Under the pieces are notes generated by a model. It ran no database searches, was not told the DNA's origin, and saw nothing but the letters and a program-made list of their open reading frames with translations. A DNA stretch of 64,000 nt from Glandiceps talaboti (taxonomy: Eukaryota; Hemichordata; Enteropneusta; Spengelidae): positions 4,029,001 through 4,093,000 of the forward strand of contig NC_135561.1 in the NCBI RefSeq assembly GCF_964340395.1, given 5' to 3'. Both the position numbers and the translations under genes were made by a program. This document shows positions 37,801 through 63,642 of this stretch, in pieces. Positions within the stretch are counted from its first letter, which is position 1, and the number at the start of each line of letters is the position of its first letter.

Positions 37801-39942
37801 TCTATGCCAGGAGTTTTCCATTCTGGTTTTACTACAGATTTCATGTAGTTGTATTTTATTGTACACTTACAGGTGATGCATTCTATGCCAGGAGTTTTCC
37901 ATTCTGGTTTTACTACAGATTTCATGTAGTTGTGTTTTATTGTACACTTACAGGTGATGCATTCTATACCAGGAGTTTTCCATTCTGGTTTTACTACAGA
38001 TTTCATCTAGTTGTATTTTATTGTACACTTACAGGTGATGCATTCTATGCCAGGAGTTTTCCATTCTGGTTTTACTACAGATTTCATGTAGTTGTATTTT
38101 ATTGTACACTTACAGGTGATGCATTCTATGCCAGGAGTTTTCCATTCTGGTTTTACTACAGATTTCATGTAGGGTGTCTTTTTAGGTAAGTTGATAACCC
38201 TAACAAGTTTTGTAGAGCAATTCAAACATTCCAAGCTGTGTCAAAATGATCAGTAATTGCATTGATGCAAGAGCCCCTCCTCCTTCACTATACCTTACAT
38301 GGACGGCATCAATAACCAGGAGATTTAATTAGTAAAACCAACAGATAAATTGCTCCCCAAACAGAGATTTCATCTGATAATTTAACAAGACACTTCTTTG
38401 TTTTGAAACTTATGTTGCCACTAAATCGCATTGATGCAACAGCGCCCTCACTAAGCTTTACATTGTCATTGACATGTTTACTGCTGCCTTGTACTACATT
38501 TGGGGTATACAGGTTTTACTGTATTATAGTGTGCCCTCAAATGATAGGTAAATTGTGTTGTTGTGAGTCAAAATGCTAAAAGCTGGCATTTCTTGTGAGT
38601 CACCTCATAGTAAGAGATATGGGAAAACCAAATTTTGGTGCGTCACTCGAAATTGTGTCAGTGGTGCGTCAAATTGGCTTAGATGGCACACTGCTTGTAA
38701 GTCGCCACATAGTAAGAGATAGGGAACACCAAATTTTGGAGTGTCACTAGAAATTGTGTGTGTCAGTGGTACATCAAATTGGCTTAGAGGGCACACTGGT
38801 CACCACATAGTAAGAGACAGGGGAACAGCAAATTTTGGTGCGTCACTAGAAATTGTGTGTCAGTGTCACGTCAAATTGGATTACAGCATACACTGACTAT
38901 GTAATTATTTGGTGTTATTATGATTAAAGTCCATCTTTCATTTTATCTTTCAGCGGTGTTTTTGGCACCTTTCTTAGCCTATCAACTCTTAAACTGACTG
39001 ATAAACTATCATCTAATGCGTTTGGATGGATGTTTTTAGCTGCAAGAATACTTTTGACTTTCTCATCGGTGTTTTTCTTTGAGTTTTACTTTTCAACAAG
39101 TTTCCTTATATGGTAAGTAATCATTTTGCTTTTCTAAAAGTTGCTGTATATGGCAAGTAATAGTTTTACTTTTCTACAAATTTCCTTATATGGTAAGGAA
39201 TGATTTTGTCTTTCTACAAATTTCCTTATATGGTAAGGAATCATTTTGTCTTTCTACAAATTTCCTTATATGGTAAGGAATCATTTTGCTCTTCTACAAA
39301 TTTCCTTATATGGTAAGGACCCATTTTGTGTTTTTTCAAGTTTCCTTATATGGCAAGTAATCACTTTCCTAATATGGTAAGTAAATTTTTTAAAGAAACA
39401 GAATATTAAGGCTGTCACCTACTAACAAATCTTACGTACTCTTCCTATTTGACCGACCAACAAACAACTCACGAGGGTTGGTGGTATTTAAAATTCAGAC
39501 AATATATTATAACACACTTTCAAGTGATTCCTCAGCATGTAGTAAAAATAGTACAACTTCAGATTGGGAAATTATCTGCCTGCCACGTGTTGGCTTGTTG
39601 AAGGGTTCTGTTATTACTGCATATATCTATCTGAAACTACAGCAAATTTCATAGAAACATATCTGTAATCATGTGTTCTTGGACCATTTGTAGTCTCAAT
39701 TGTGTACAGTCATGTGATACTATTTTAAATATTTCACTGCAGTCCAAATACCACTAGTGTGTGTACGCATCGATGCAAATAATTACTGATACACATTATA
39801 ACGATATCTGTATCTGTTTTGTATTCACAGTGTAATGTCAGGTATTTTCAGTGATGTGTCCTATGTATACACAAGAATTATAGTACATGATGACAAAGCA
39901 ACAACATGGACTCCAGTGCCAGTGGAAACAGAACATGTCTAA
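22158..39942 (+). CDS. TMEM241: TMEM241-type multi-spanning membrane protein, complete, 10 exons, 312 aa
   Basis: Coding exons: 22158-22223, 23788-23912, 28668-28749, 30919-31022, 31744-31795, 35140-35237, 36750-36820, 38116-38185, 38954-39112, 39831-39942. They total 939 nt (312 aa plus stop), and every intron is GT..AG with consistent phase. The protein lines up along its length with vertebrate TMEM241 (about 296 aa): TNKYVLSVLKFTYPT then FQGWQTL (residues 20-42), WLPAG then IYAGSKALSKL (70-91), IPVF (93-96), GGYIW near 148, and FPFWFYYRFH near 210. Several hydrophobic segments fit a polytopic protein. The family is distantly related to Golgi nucleotide-sugar transporters such as yeast Vrg4; substrate and location here are inference. 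The start is fixed by an in-frame TAA at 22149-22151. Exons 2, 3, 8 and 9 all have tandemly repeated splice junctions. Exon 8 may use any of five acceptors, so isoforms could be longer. Confidence 0.93.
22224..23787. other. TMEM241 intron 1
   Basis: Contains, at 22761-22802, a fragment (TTTTGACTCATATTTT ... AGAACCAGTGA) shared with 31417-31475 and 58700-58750. A 30-bp near-duplicate built on TCCAACTTGTAACTGAAACTTA occurs at about 23,470 and 23,515. The minus-strand frames are unrecognised. Confidence 0.6.
23788..23912 (+). CDS. TMEM241: TMEM241 exon 2 (aa 23-64)
   Basis: Acceptor ATATTCTAG|TAT. It encodes YVLSVLKFTYPT and FQGWQTLVG, the most family-diagnostic block, then a hydrophobic stretch and YVDTGSIP. 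It ends CCTAG|GTAAGTGG in phase 2. Its last 27 nt plus the donor seed the 37-bp array that follows. Confidence 0.93.
23886..28295. repeat. 4.4-kb, 37-bp minisatellite made from the exon 2 3' end plus its 5' splice site
   Basis: About 119 head-to-tail units, starting inside exon 2 and filling most of intron 2. Each unit carries GTAGATACAGGTAGTATT, then CCTAG, CCAAG or CATAG, then GTAAGTGGTAG or GTAAGTGACAG. Nearly every unit keeps the strong donor AG|GTAAGTG; three with GTAAGGGG were seen near 25,767, 25,839 and 27,687. One unit near 26,586 has a short insertion. Reading past the true donor meets TAA at once (CCT AGG TAA), so use of later donors would truncate the protein. Confidence 0.97.
28296..28667. 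other. TMEM241 intron 2, part beyond the array
   Basis: About 370 bp of AT-rich intron leading to the exon 3 acceptor TTTGTATGTTTCTCAG. No other structure seen. Confidence 0.7.
28668..28749 (+). CDS. TMEM241: TMEM241 exon 3 (aa 64-91)
   Basis: Encodes WLPAG (70-74) and IYAGSKALSKL (81-91), the conserved segment also seen in vertebrate TMEM241. The donor is TTA|GTAAGT, phase 0. A partial copy of this exon end with its own donor follows 66 bp downstream. Confidence 0.92.
28784..28822 (+). repeat. Partial duplicate of exon 3 end with second donor
   Basis: Repeats the exon 3 end (GCAGGTTCCAAGGCC..AGCAAATTA|GTAAGT) with a small change (CTT to ATA). The intervening sequence is open in frame. A donor at 28,815/28,816 would add exactly 66 nt (22 codons), duplicating most of the YAGSKALSKL motif. 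Confidence 0.9.
28832..28965 (-). mobile_element. LINE 3' tail, minus strand
   Basis: A (TAGAA)n run is followed by AGAATCTTTATTGCATCC. On the minus strand this is GCAATAAAGATTCT plus a pentanucleotide tail, a usual LINE 3' end. No ORF part is evident. Confidence 0.55.
29770..30090. mobile_element. Foldback MITE, about 320 bp (TMEM241 intron 3)
   Basis: Terminal arms TTAAAGTGGTCATATGGATG / CATCCATATGGTCACTTTAA continue inward through GATTGGGTATTTATTTTGGA. A second inverted pair in the centre (AAAATGTTTGTTATTGTA / TACAATAACAAACATTTT) makes nearly the whole element a hairpin. No coding capacity. Confidence 0.88.
30357..30416. repeat. Near-perfect 60-bp palindrome
   Basis: Arms ATCACCTGCAATT..ACAGATTTGTGTAG and CTACACAAATCTGTTCAATTGCAGGTGAT meet around a single G, with one small asymmetry. 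It lies in TMEM241 intron 3. Confidence 0.92.
30919..31022 (+). CDS. TMEM241: TMEM241 exon 4 (aa 92-126)
   Basis: Acceptor TTATCTTTTCAG|TCG. Begins SIPVFVIFQNM, parallel to the AIPVFLTL block of vertebrate TMEM241. Donor TTAG|GTAAGG, phase 2. Confidence 0.92.
31023..31743. other. TMEM241 intron 4
   Basis: Carries at 31417-31475 a fragment (GAAAGTAATGGCA ... TTTTGACTCATATTTCAAA ... GTAGAACC) that also forms the tail of the repeats at 55.2 and 58.5 kb. Nothing else recognised. Confidence 0.6.
31744..31795 (+). CDS. TMEM241: TMEM241 exon 5 (aa 126-143)
   Basis: A short 52-nt hydrophobic exon, YLWMLVSALLVWQNDPQ, with acceptor TTTGTTTTAG and donor CAG|GTAAGT. The phase closes with exons 4 and 6. 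Confidence 0.88.
32028..32283. repeat. 31-bp minisatellite (TMEM241 intron 5)
   Basis: About eight copies of a unit with core ATCACTGATTAGAATCACA then AGAAGTGATGTC. Confidence 0.93.
33064..33237. mobile_element. MITE with CAGTGTGCCCTCTAA-type ends, copy 1
   Basis: Left end CCAGTATGCCCTCTAA and right end TTAGAGGGCACACAG are inverted matches. About 175 bp and non-coding. The interior is shared with 38,526-38,894. Confidence 0.8.
34214..34463. repeat. (TATG)n/(TG)n microsatellite, left part
   Basis: Compound TATG, TG and TGGGTG tract interrupted on its right by a LINE 3' fragment. Confidence 0.92.
34464..34742 (+). mobile_element. 5'-truncated LINE 3' end inside a microsatellite
   Basis: The first 125 bp encode LPSGRRYRMPLARKN then KSFIPTAVSILN and a stop at 34,586-34,588, the usual C-terminus of a LINE reverse-transcriptase polyprotein (jockey/CR1/L2-like; clade not resolved). 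The 3' UTR follows, ending GGATAATAAAGTTATTGAAT with a TTGAA-repeat tail. (TG)n lies on both sides. Confidence 0.82.
34743..34873. repeat. (TG)n microsatellite, right part
   Basis: Continues the GT-rich tract after the LINE tail; about 75 bp of pure TG at its end. Confidence 0.95.
35140..35237 (+). CDS. TMEM241: TMEM241 exon 6 (aa 144-176)
   Basis: Acceptor TTTTTTTTGTACAG|TTT. FDEGGYIWMCIHIF parallels the F-N-P-D-G-Y-F-W block of vertebrate TMEM241. Donor CTAAG|GTATGT, phase 2. Confidence 0.92.
35238..36749. other. TMEM241 intron 6
   Basis: A 166-codon frame at 35,240-35,740 starts at the exon 6 donor but has no recognisable domain; I treat it as chance or repeat-derived. Positions 36,510-36,620 may be a retroelement 3' fragment (CCTGAGGAAGGC ... 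AAAACGTAGAC). Confidence 0.5.
36524..36537 (-). promoter_or_regulatory. CTCF-like core motif
   Basis: The minus strand reads CCACTAGATGGCAG, a full match to CCASYAGRKGGCRS. It lies just upstream of a CCTGAGGAAGGC retroelement-like block, as at 62,993. Confidence 0.35.
36750..36820 (+). CDS. TMEM241: TMEM241 exon 7 (aa 176-200)
   Basis: Acceptor TTTGTTATCAG. SEVSKLYCNYLFALLIL matches the S-D-I-D-x-x-Y-L-N-Y-I-F block of vertebrate TMEM241. Donor TTAG|GTAAGT, phase 1. Confidence 0.92.
37023..37485. repeat. (CACCT)n/CAGCC pyrimidine-rich satellite (TMEM241 intron 7)
   Basis: About 460 bp of CACCT pentamers interspersed with CAGCCCAGCCCA and CAGGCCAG. Guanine is nearly absent from the + strand. 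Confidence 0.95.
37487..37702. repeat. Degenerate 26-30 bp tandem repeat
   Basis: Units follow the pattern TGATGTAGGCACACATTTTCA with much variation, including TGATGTCACAACACA. Confidence 0.8.
37764..38168 (+). repeat. Five 81-bp tandem copies of the exon 8 acceptor and exon
   Basis: Each unit contains the polypyrimidine/acceptor region TTTTATTGTACACTTACAG and the first 51 nt of exon 8 body. Potential exon starts lie at 37792, 37873, 37954, 38035 and 38116, exactly 81 bp apart. The unit is 27 codons without a stop, so any acceptor keeps the frame, adding 0, 27, 54, 81 or 108 residues. Only the last copy leads to a donor. Copies 3 and 4 have single-base changes. Confidence 0.97.
38116..38185 (+). 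CDS. TMEM241: TMEM241 exon 8 (aa 200-223), minimal form
   Basis: The last and fifth acceptor copy gives DAFYARSFPFWFYYRFHVGC, parallel to the FPFLYFYRFHGSC block of vertebrate TMEM241, and ends TTTAG|GTAAGTTG. The minimal form fits the family's length best; upstream acceptors are equally intact. Confidence 0.9.
38526..38894. mobile_element. MITE with AGTGTGCCCTC ends, copy 2, internally amplified
   Basis: Same family as 33,064-33,237. It opens with TATAGTGTGCCCTCAAATGA and has a close inverted end TTAGAGGGCACACTGG at about 38,784-38,798. The block CACATAGTAAGAGA...GTGTCAGTG is then repeated, giving three tandem interior copies of about 100 bp. Confidence 0.78.
38954..39112 (+). CDS. TMEM241: TMEM241 exon 9 (aa 223-276)
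   Basis: Acceptor TTTTATCTTTCAG. SGVFGTFLSLSTLKLTDKLS matches the S-G-F-L-G-F-F-x-x-F-S-T-V-K-L block of the family. Two hydrophobic segments follow, and the exon ends TTATATG|GTAAGTAA in phase 2. Confidence 0.92.
39091..39385 (+). repeat. 40-bp tandem repeat of the exon 9 donor
   Basis: The word TTTCCTTATATGGTAAG (exon end plus donor) recurs at 39101, 39141 (diverged), 39181, 39221, 39261, 39301 and 39341, exactly every 40 bp, with a partial copy near 39,367. The first copy is the real exon end. Reading past it gives TGG TAA, so later donors would truncate. Confidence 0.95.
39831..39942 (+). CDS. TMEM241: TMEM241 exon 10 (aa 276-312, stop)
   Basis: Acceptor TTGTATTCACAG. A short hydrophobic end, SGIFSDVSYVYTRIIV, then a polar tail ending ETEHV and TAA at 39940-39942. 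The total length agrees with the family. Confidence 0.88.
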
Positions 39943-40651
39943 CCAACTAGAAGATCTTGACTTTATCATGTAATCATTTACAACATGGATTCTAGTAGAA
40001 ACAGAATATGTCCAACAATGCAATTTGAACATATCTTCATGTAATATACTTTTACTTGTCACTGCCCAGCATTCTATAAATATTCAAGACCCTCTCATTT
40101 CATCAAACTACACATATTCTGTATGTTGGTTTAACACACAACACACAAAATTTCAAGTGCTACTGTTTGTCAAACTGGATTTCATCAACATGTATGTAGA
40201 CAGGATTCATTGGATTTTAATCACAAATCTCATTTTCATATTGGCAGAAATTGTTACTTTGATCTCAAATCACAAATACTAATTTCATATACTGCCTGAA
40301 TATCTATTTTATATATGATAACTCTGTACTTGTGATGTTTGATTTTATCAAACTGTCGAATTTTGTTGATCTGTTGGACATGTGAAAGTATGTATTTGAT
40401 CACTTCTACCAATTTCATGTGGGTGGAATTTTGTGAGGTATGGATTTTATCAAATATGAATTTTAAATTGGCTGAATGTGGGGGAAGTTTTTAATTTATC
40501 ACAAATAATTTTATGTTGACTCAGTTTGGGAGAAGTATGGATTTTATTGTAATTATTGTGAGTTGAGATACAGACAAACATAGTCATAGAGATAGAGACA
40601 GACAGACAGACAGACAGACACAGGCAATCACACAGACAGGCAGATACACAT

Positions 40652-40686
<35 letters not shown>

Positions 40687-41723
40687 CAGGCAAGCACACA
40701 CACAGGCAGATACACATATAGACAGACAGACAGGCAAGCACACAGACAGGCAGATATACATATAGACAGAGACAGACACAGGCAAGCACAAACACAGACA
40801 AGCACAAAGACAGGCAAGCACACAGACAGGCAGATACACATAGATAGACTACATAAACAGGTAGGCAACGACACAGATTGACAGGTAAACAGACACAGAC
40901 AGGCAGATACACAGAGATAAACATAATCATAAACAAGCAGACAAAGACAGGTAGGCAGGCAGATACACATAGATAGACATAAACATCAATGGGCAGACAA
41001 AGACAGACACAGACAGCGAGACAGACAGACAGACAGACAGACAGACTCTTTGAATGAGGAAATACCAATACAATGTACCTCAATACAGGGTCAGCATTTT
41101 GCGGTCCTTTTCATTAATATAAGTATAACCGTTAAAAGTATCATTGAAATTTGAATTGAAAAAAACCCCAACTCTTTACATATTTGTAGATCTTTATAAG
41201 TACCAATGTATTTACATGGATTTTGAAATGTCCATGCTTTAGAAATAGATTATACAAGAATGTCCATAACTGTGCATGTGATGTGTTTTTATACAGTTTT
41301 ATTTTTTTAGGAATTATGCATGTATAAGTATTGCACCTTTCCATGTGACCATGGTATATGTATGTCACATGTTCTTGATTATGAACTGAACATAGAAAGT
41401 AATGATTGTTGTAAGAATAATAATGAAATGAACTTCTGTGATGTCATTCTGATAACTGTAACAATATAGCTATTAACTTTATGTCGTATTTTCTTCATTT
41501 CAGTTGACAGACATTGCCAAACTATTTGTTTGCTTGTCTTACAGCTTAGAGGGCATTATCAAATTTGATGATACCATAGCCGATAGAATCCCTTTATTGT
41601 CAATGATTATACGATATGTTACTAGTCTGATGAATAAGTTTTAAGAATATTAGACTTTTGTCATATGAATGATATAAAGTTGAGTGGTACAACACAAAGT
41701 ACATTTAGTAAGGATTATGTGCA
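39943..41723. other. TMEM241 3' flank
   Basis: Probable 3' UTR then intergenic DNA. I found no unambiguous AATAAA close to the stop. A degenerate CAGA/CACAGACAGG microsatellite fills about 40,571-41,045. Confidence 0.55.
40571..41045. repeat. Degenerate CAGA-rich satellite
   Basis: CAGACAGA interleaved with CAGGCAAGCACA and CAGATACACATA. The three overlapping minus-strand Cys/Leu/Val-rich frames are by-products. Confidence 0.93.
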
Positions 41724-41962
41724 ATTAGACTGTCGACAGTCGTTCATGCCTTTTTGCTACTTTTCATCTAAAACAAATTCGTCGCCTCGCTCTGTAGCAC
41801 TGAATACTACCGCGTACTGATATGAACTGTGCCTTCGGTACTCACTGTTCCTATCAGTTTGTATCAGTATGCGTTAGTATTCAGTGCTACGGAGAGAGGC
41901 GACAACTTTGTTTTAGATGAAGCGTAGCAAAAATAGGCACAAACGACTTTCGACAGTCTAAT
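41724..41962. mobile_element. MITE with ATTAGACTGTCGA ends
   Basis: Ends ATTAGACTGTCGACAGTCG and CGACTTTCGACAGTCTAAT are inverted. The interior is also inverted (GCTAC...TCATCTAAAACAAA / TTTGTTTTAGATGA...GTAGC, and AGCACTGAATACTA / TAGTATTCAGTGCT). About 240 bp, non-coding. Confidence 0.9.
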
Positions 41963-42309
41963 ATGCTATAAATGATTCGTCAATAGTCTTTGACTGCTGA
42001 CCTCCCAACTTTGACCTATGACCTTCCAACACAAAGAACAGTTAGTAAGAAGTTCCAATACAATTAAAGAAATCAAGCTATGGGAAAACTAAGATAGACC
42101 CAAACTAAAACTCTCAATGTTGCATGTGGTAGTTTAGACAAGTAGGTGATAGCAGTGCCTTGGTTATGTGGATATAATCACCTGGTAATCAAGATAGTGT
42201 AAACACTGAATGAGATTAAACGTGTGGCTGCCTGAGGAAACTTACTATGAGAACAGGCAACAAATTGTGAGTATATTTACATCAACATTTATTCAATAGC
42301 TTATATCAA

Positions 42310-42590
42310 AATGTTGCCACAATAGTAGTAGTTTGTGTCTACCTCAGTTTGCCGATAGCTTGATTTCCATAGTAGTAGTTTGTGTCTACCTCAGTTTGCT
42401 TATAGCTTGATTTCCATAGTAAATATACTCACAATTTCCATAGTAGTAGTTTGTGTCTATCTTAAGTTTGCTTATAGCTTGATTTCCATAGTAGTAGTTT
42501 GTGTCTACCTCAGTTTGCCGATAGCTTGATTTCCATAGTAGTAGTTTGTGTCTACCTCAGTTTGCCGATAGCTTGATTTCCATAGTAGTC
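42310..42590. repeat. 47-bp minisatellite
   Basis: About five to six copies built on CATAGTAGTAGTTTGTGTCT and GCCGATAGCTTGATTTC, with one interrupted copy. Confidence 0.92.
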
Positions 42591-42949
42591 TTTTGGAATT
42601 GACCTTTAAAAGTTCTTGTTCCTGTAGTCCCAAACAGTAATTTGAATACCATTTTTTAAAAATGAAAATACAATCTTGAGTATACTGTTTCTTTGTCTGT
42701 GATATCATCTAAATTTGTTACAAAATCATTACACCATTTCAATTAAATTCAGTACTTTCCTGATGCTGCCATCAATCAAGACATCGTTTGGGAAAATTAA
42801 GCATTGAATGACAGGGGGGTTGTGTCCTATAGCATGGTATGATCCATGTGGTAATACCAGGGGGTGTAACAACTCAAAAATTTTGTTGGTCATCAGCATG
42901 TGACTTCCTAGCATCTTGGGATATATCCAAGTATTTTCTGTAACTTTTA

Positions 42950-45425
42950 TTAGCTCCGCTGTCAGCGAAAGCTGAAAGCGTAGCTTTAGGTATAGGTGGG
43001 TATTGAGGTATAGAGAGTAGAGTGAATCATAGGTGTCCGTCAAACTTTTATATTTTTACTATCTACTCCATAAGTGACAGTCGGAATTCTTCGATATTTG
43101 GTGTGCATGTTCCCTGGGGGGAGGCTATTCAGATTTGTTCATGCCAAGTTGATCTGTGCCATTTTCAATTTTTTATGATTTTTTTTCATAAAATGTCATT
43201 TTCATCAACTCCTTGAAAACCTCTTATTAGATTGCTTTGATATCTGGCGTGTTGATGCGCAGGGGGTAGCTTACTCAGATTTGTTAATTTCAAGTCAGCA
43301 CATCCTCATTTTTATTTTTTATGATTTTTTTTTTGTAATTTGAAAAAAAAATGAATATGTTAATGAGCATAATGACCGACGCCATATTGGAAATCAGTCG
43401 ACGAGACTTTAAGTAAACTGCCACTTTTCAAAAGACACTATTGACGTCAAACAAGCAATGTAATATGTGCTATAGTCATAATTCTACGCATTGGGCGCCC
43501 AAATGACAAGCGTTTGTTCGAAACAGGGTTGTAAACTTCAAATCCAATTCTGCACCCTTCTACATTATCAGCCAATCCGCAACATCCTCATTTGCATACT
43601 CTATCCTGATTCGACCAGAAGCTGAAGGTGACCTCATTCGACCGAGCGATTTTCCACAGCAAGTATCTTGAGTATCAACACAGGACGTTCTTAGTACTCA
43701 CTAAAATCACACTTCAGACCCACTATAAAAGTGTGATGTTTTCAGATAACATGTAACTTGTGGTTAATTCTATATTGTCGTGCAATTTGGAATGACAGTG
43801 AACCAGAATTCAGACAACTTGCGTAAGGAAGGGCATGCCAGGCATGCGGTTGAAGTTTAAATATGGCCGACAGTTCACATGTAAAGTTAAACGACATGAA
43901 CGTGTCTTGCCTTTCCAAAATGCAAATATTTGGCAAGTAAAAATAATTAAAATAATTACAACTTTAATTTGGCTTCAGACTTTGCATTATGTTTTGCGTA
44001 TCTTTCCCCATTTTACATGTAAATCCGAAAAGGTTCTCTCTCATCATGTCATCAGTGTCAGTGATCATACCGCGCGGGGTAGTCCTCGGGTGCACGAGTC
44101 TGTATTACTGACTTGACTCTAAACACCGGAGGGGGAGGGACAATTGTCAGAATCGAGTCCCGAATTCCTCCGTATGCAAGCAGGACTACGTGCGGGGCTG
44201 CTTTGAGTACGAGCGAAGTGAGGCATGTTGAGGTATTTTGTTGAGAATTATAAATATTGCGAAATGTCAAGTACAAGGTTTAAATACAATGGAATGATGA
44301 AAAAAAATGGCAGAGTCTGCTGACAGGCGCCGGTCACAAAAAACACTGTGAATTAAAATCAGACGATGTACATGTATGTATTAATCGCCGACAATCCACC
44401 CGTATGCACGAGGGACTAACCCGGAAGCAAGTCGTTGTCAGCCATACGTTACAGTGGTAACATCGTCCGAGAAATCGCTGCGTTCAGAGTGTCACTGTCA
44501 TTATTCACAGAATTGTTGTTTTCGAGTGAAAACCCGTCTTGAATTGTATAACTCTAACAAATGAAGACATGTCAAGTTATATTTTGAAAGTTGTATCGCT
44601 AGTTTGAGACGATTTTCTCACGTACTATAGTACTATCGAGGCTTACTTGGAAGTAGTAGGACCTTCCAGTTCATCGGGAAGTTTAGCCAGTCCGATAATT
44701 CTTTCTGGTTTAGTTTACAACACTTTTGATCACGCAGATTTTGTTGTTGTGATGAAAAGAAATTAAAAAAAGATCATTTCAACCATTTCGTTGTGTTTTC
44801 TTTGTGAAAGGTAACCGAACATGAACGAGTGTTACCACTGTAACGTATGGCTGAGAATGACTCTCTTCCGGGTACTTGAGATTGTCGCCGTACGGAAACT
44901 AAGATGGCGATTAATACATTTCTTCCCTATATATATCTACCACAACTAGAACAAGTTGAATGTTGTTGACTTTGTAAATTTGTTAGAAAATTGAAATTCA
45001 AATTGCCTCAAAATTATTTTAGATCCCTAGTTTATTTCATTCTTCATTAAAATCTTCCAGGGTTACAGCTGTAAGACACTGGAATTACTTATAGCCAACC
45101 TCAAAATCCTCTTTTTTTCTTTTTCTTGTGTGCATTTCCCAGTCATTTTTTTCTGAGATTTTGTGCAATTTTTCATAACAGTAGATTTTTGTTATAAAAT
45201 GGTGACTATGGTATAAAAGTACAATACATTACCAACTTCTGTGTAAAATGTGTTTTATAGTGAGACATCATATGAAACCACTAACCACTTTATTGCATCG
45301 CTAAAACAAAACTGCATAGTGACTCGAAGAGCTGAAGACCTGAACCACTTCTACATGTCACCAAAATAAAAAATTAAATTAAAAAAAAAAACAGCGGAGC
45401 TATTCTGACCGATAGGTCGCTTGTT
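42950..45425. mobile_element. Possible composite element with AGCTCCGCTGT ends
   Basis: Left flank TTAGCTCCGCTGTCAGCGAAAGC and right flank ACAGCGGAGCTATTCTGACC share an inverted AGCTCCGCTGT. The interior encodes nothing recognisable and contains a second inverted-repeat element (44,376-44,923). The match is short, so one element is only a suggestion. Confidence 0.4.
44376..44923. mobile_element. Inverted-repeat element, about 550 bp
   Basis: Ends GTATTAATCGCCGACAATC and GATTGTCGCC...GGCGATTAATAC are inverted. Further in, CAGCCATACGTTACAGTGGTAACA pairs with TGTTACCACTGTAACGTATGGCTG. No coding region. Confidence 0.88.
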
Positions 45426-46566
45426 GTTGTTGTGATGATGATTATGTAATATTGCTGTTTGTGAAGAGAAGTTTAATGAATTTAGAGTTATGATAATTGG
45501 ATTAAAAAGAAGAAAACACTAAAAGATTTATTACTTGAGTCAATTTATGTGTTTGTGACTTCAGTGTCAGTGCATCACAATAAATCTATATTAGAAGAAC
45601 AATGTATACATATTCGTGACTATTTATCTGAAGGTATTGCATTATTATAATGTTCATCCAATACATATACATGCCTGCAACCTCCTATGGGCAACACTGG
45701 ACCACAATCTGATTAAAATCCGATATAGATGTCGGCTAATCGTTCATTGCTATTTTACCTTCGTTATTTTGCCTGAATTGACCTTCTTGGTACATGTTTA
45801 CATTTTTAGCCTGATCGCCTCCTCTAATGATTGCATTGTGATATCATATGAAACTTGAAGCTTGCATGTATAAGATTTTGGCCAATTACCCGTGCTAAAA
45901 CAATTTATGCATATGATAACTCATTACACTGTTACTTGTAAAACGCTATAAAAACTATACGCATACTGCAAACAGCCGTATTTGTTGATCACGTCTCGTC
46001 ACAGTTATCTAGCTGGGGGAGGGGCCAGGGGGCATTTTGAAAAAAACGAATCACTAGTGTATTTTCTTCTGAAATATCTTCATTTCGGATCGAATTTTGC
46101 AAGAAAAAATAGCGTCTTTGTGAGCATACTAGTACATGTATGTACGGTAATCCACGACAATTTATCTATCACGATGAATCATTATCGATCTGTTGACCTC
46201 GACCTCGGGCAACCAACGTAGATAAATTACATCCGGGTACGTCCTTACATAGTTTAGCGGTACAAATTTGAATGTGAAAAGCCCTTTCCCCGGCTTGACC
46301 GGACAGTGTTGTTGATTGTGTTAATGTTTAGTGTTAGTGTCACACCAGTAAACCTCGTGTATCCATCGTATTTAGGGGCGTAGTCAACATTTCATCGTGT
46401 TTGTTGTCGACCAAGTCCATCACTTACTACGAGTAGCATAGATCCCAGCAAGTCACTTTCGATTATCGCTAGTAGTATAGTATCGGCCAGAGGTTGGCAT
46501 CCAGTTTAGTGTAAACCACGTTACAATCGAAACCTCGACAGCCTACCCGCATCACCGTTTATCACC
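45426..46566. other. Upstream flank and probable 5' UTR of the SLC5 gene
   Basis: No exon recognised. An in-frame TAG at 46,507-46,509 closes the reading frame before the start codon. The transcription start and promoter elements cannot be placed. Confidence 0.5.
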
Positions 46567-63400
<16,834 letters not shown>

Positions 63401-63410
63401 GTAAGTTGTT

Positions 63411-63604
63411 GGATTGATTGATTGATTGATTGATTGATCATTTGTTGGTTGGTTGAGCAAGTGAGTTAATGAGTGAGTGAGTGAGTGAGTGAGTGAGTGA
63501 GTGGGGTTGGGTGGGTGCGTGGGTAGGTGGGTGGGTAAGTGACTGAGTGAGTGAATGAGTAATTGTCAGATTGGGTGAGTGTGAGAATGTGTCCTTTGTA
63601 TGTT

Positions 63605-63642
<38 letters not shown>

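Noticed and set aside
37719-38189. A separate intronless gene of 156 codons
   Set aside because: The frame is the 81-bp exon 8 repeat plus intron sequence. Only the TMEM241 reading with acceptor sites explains the family match.
40450-41083. Three minus-strand Cys/Leu/Val-rich frames
   Set aside because: By-products of the degenerate CAGA satellite.
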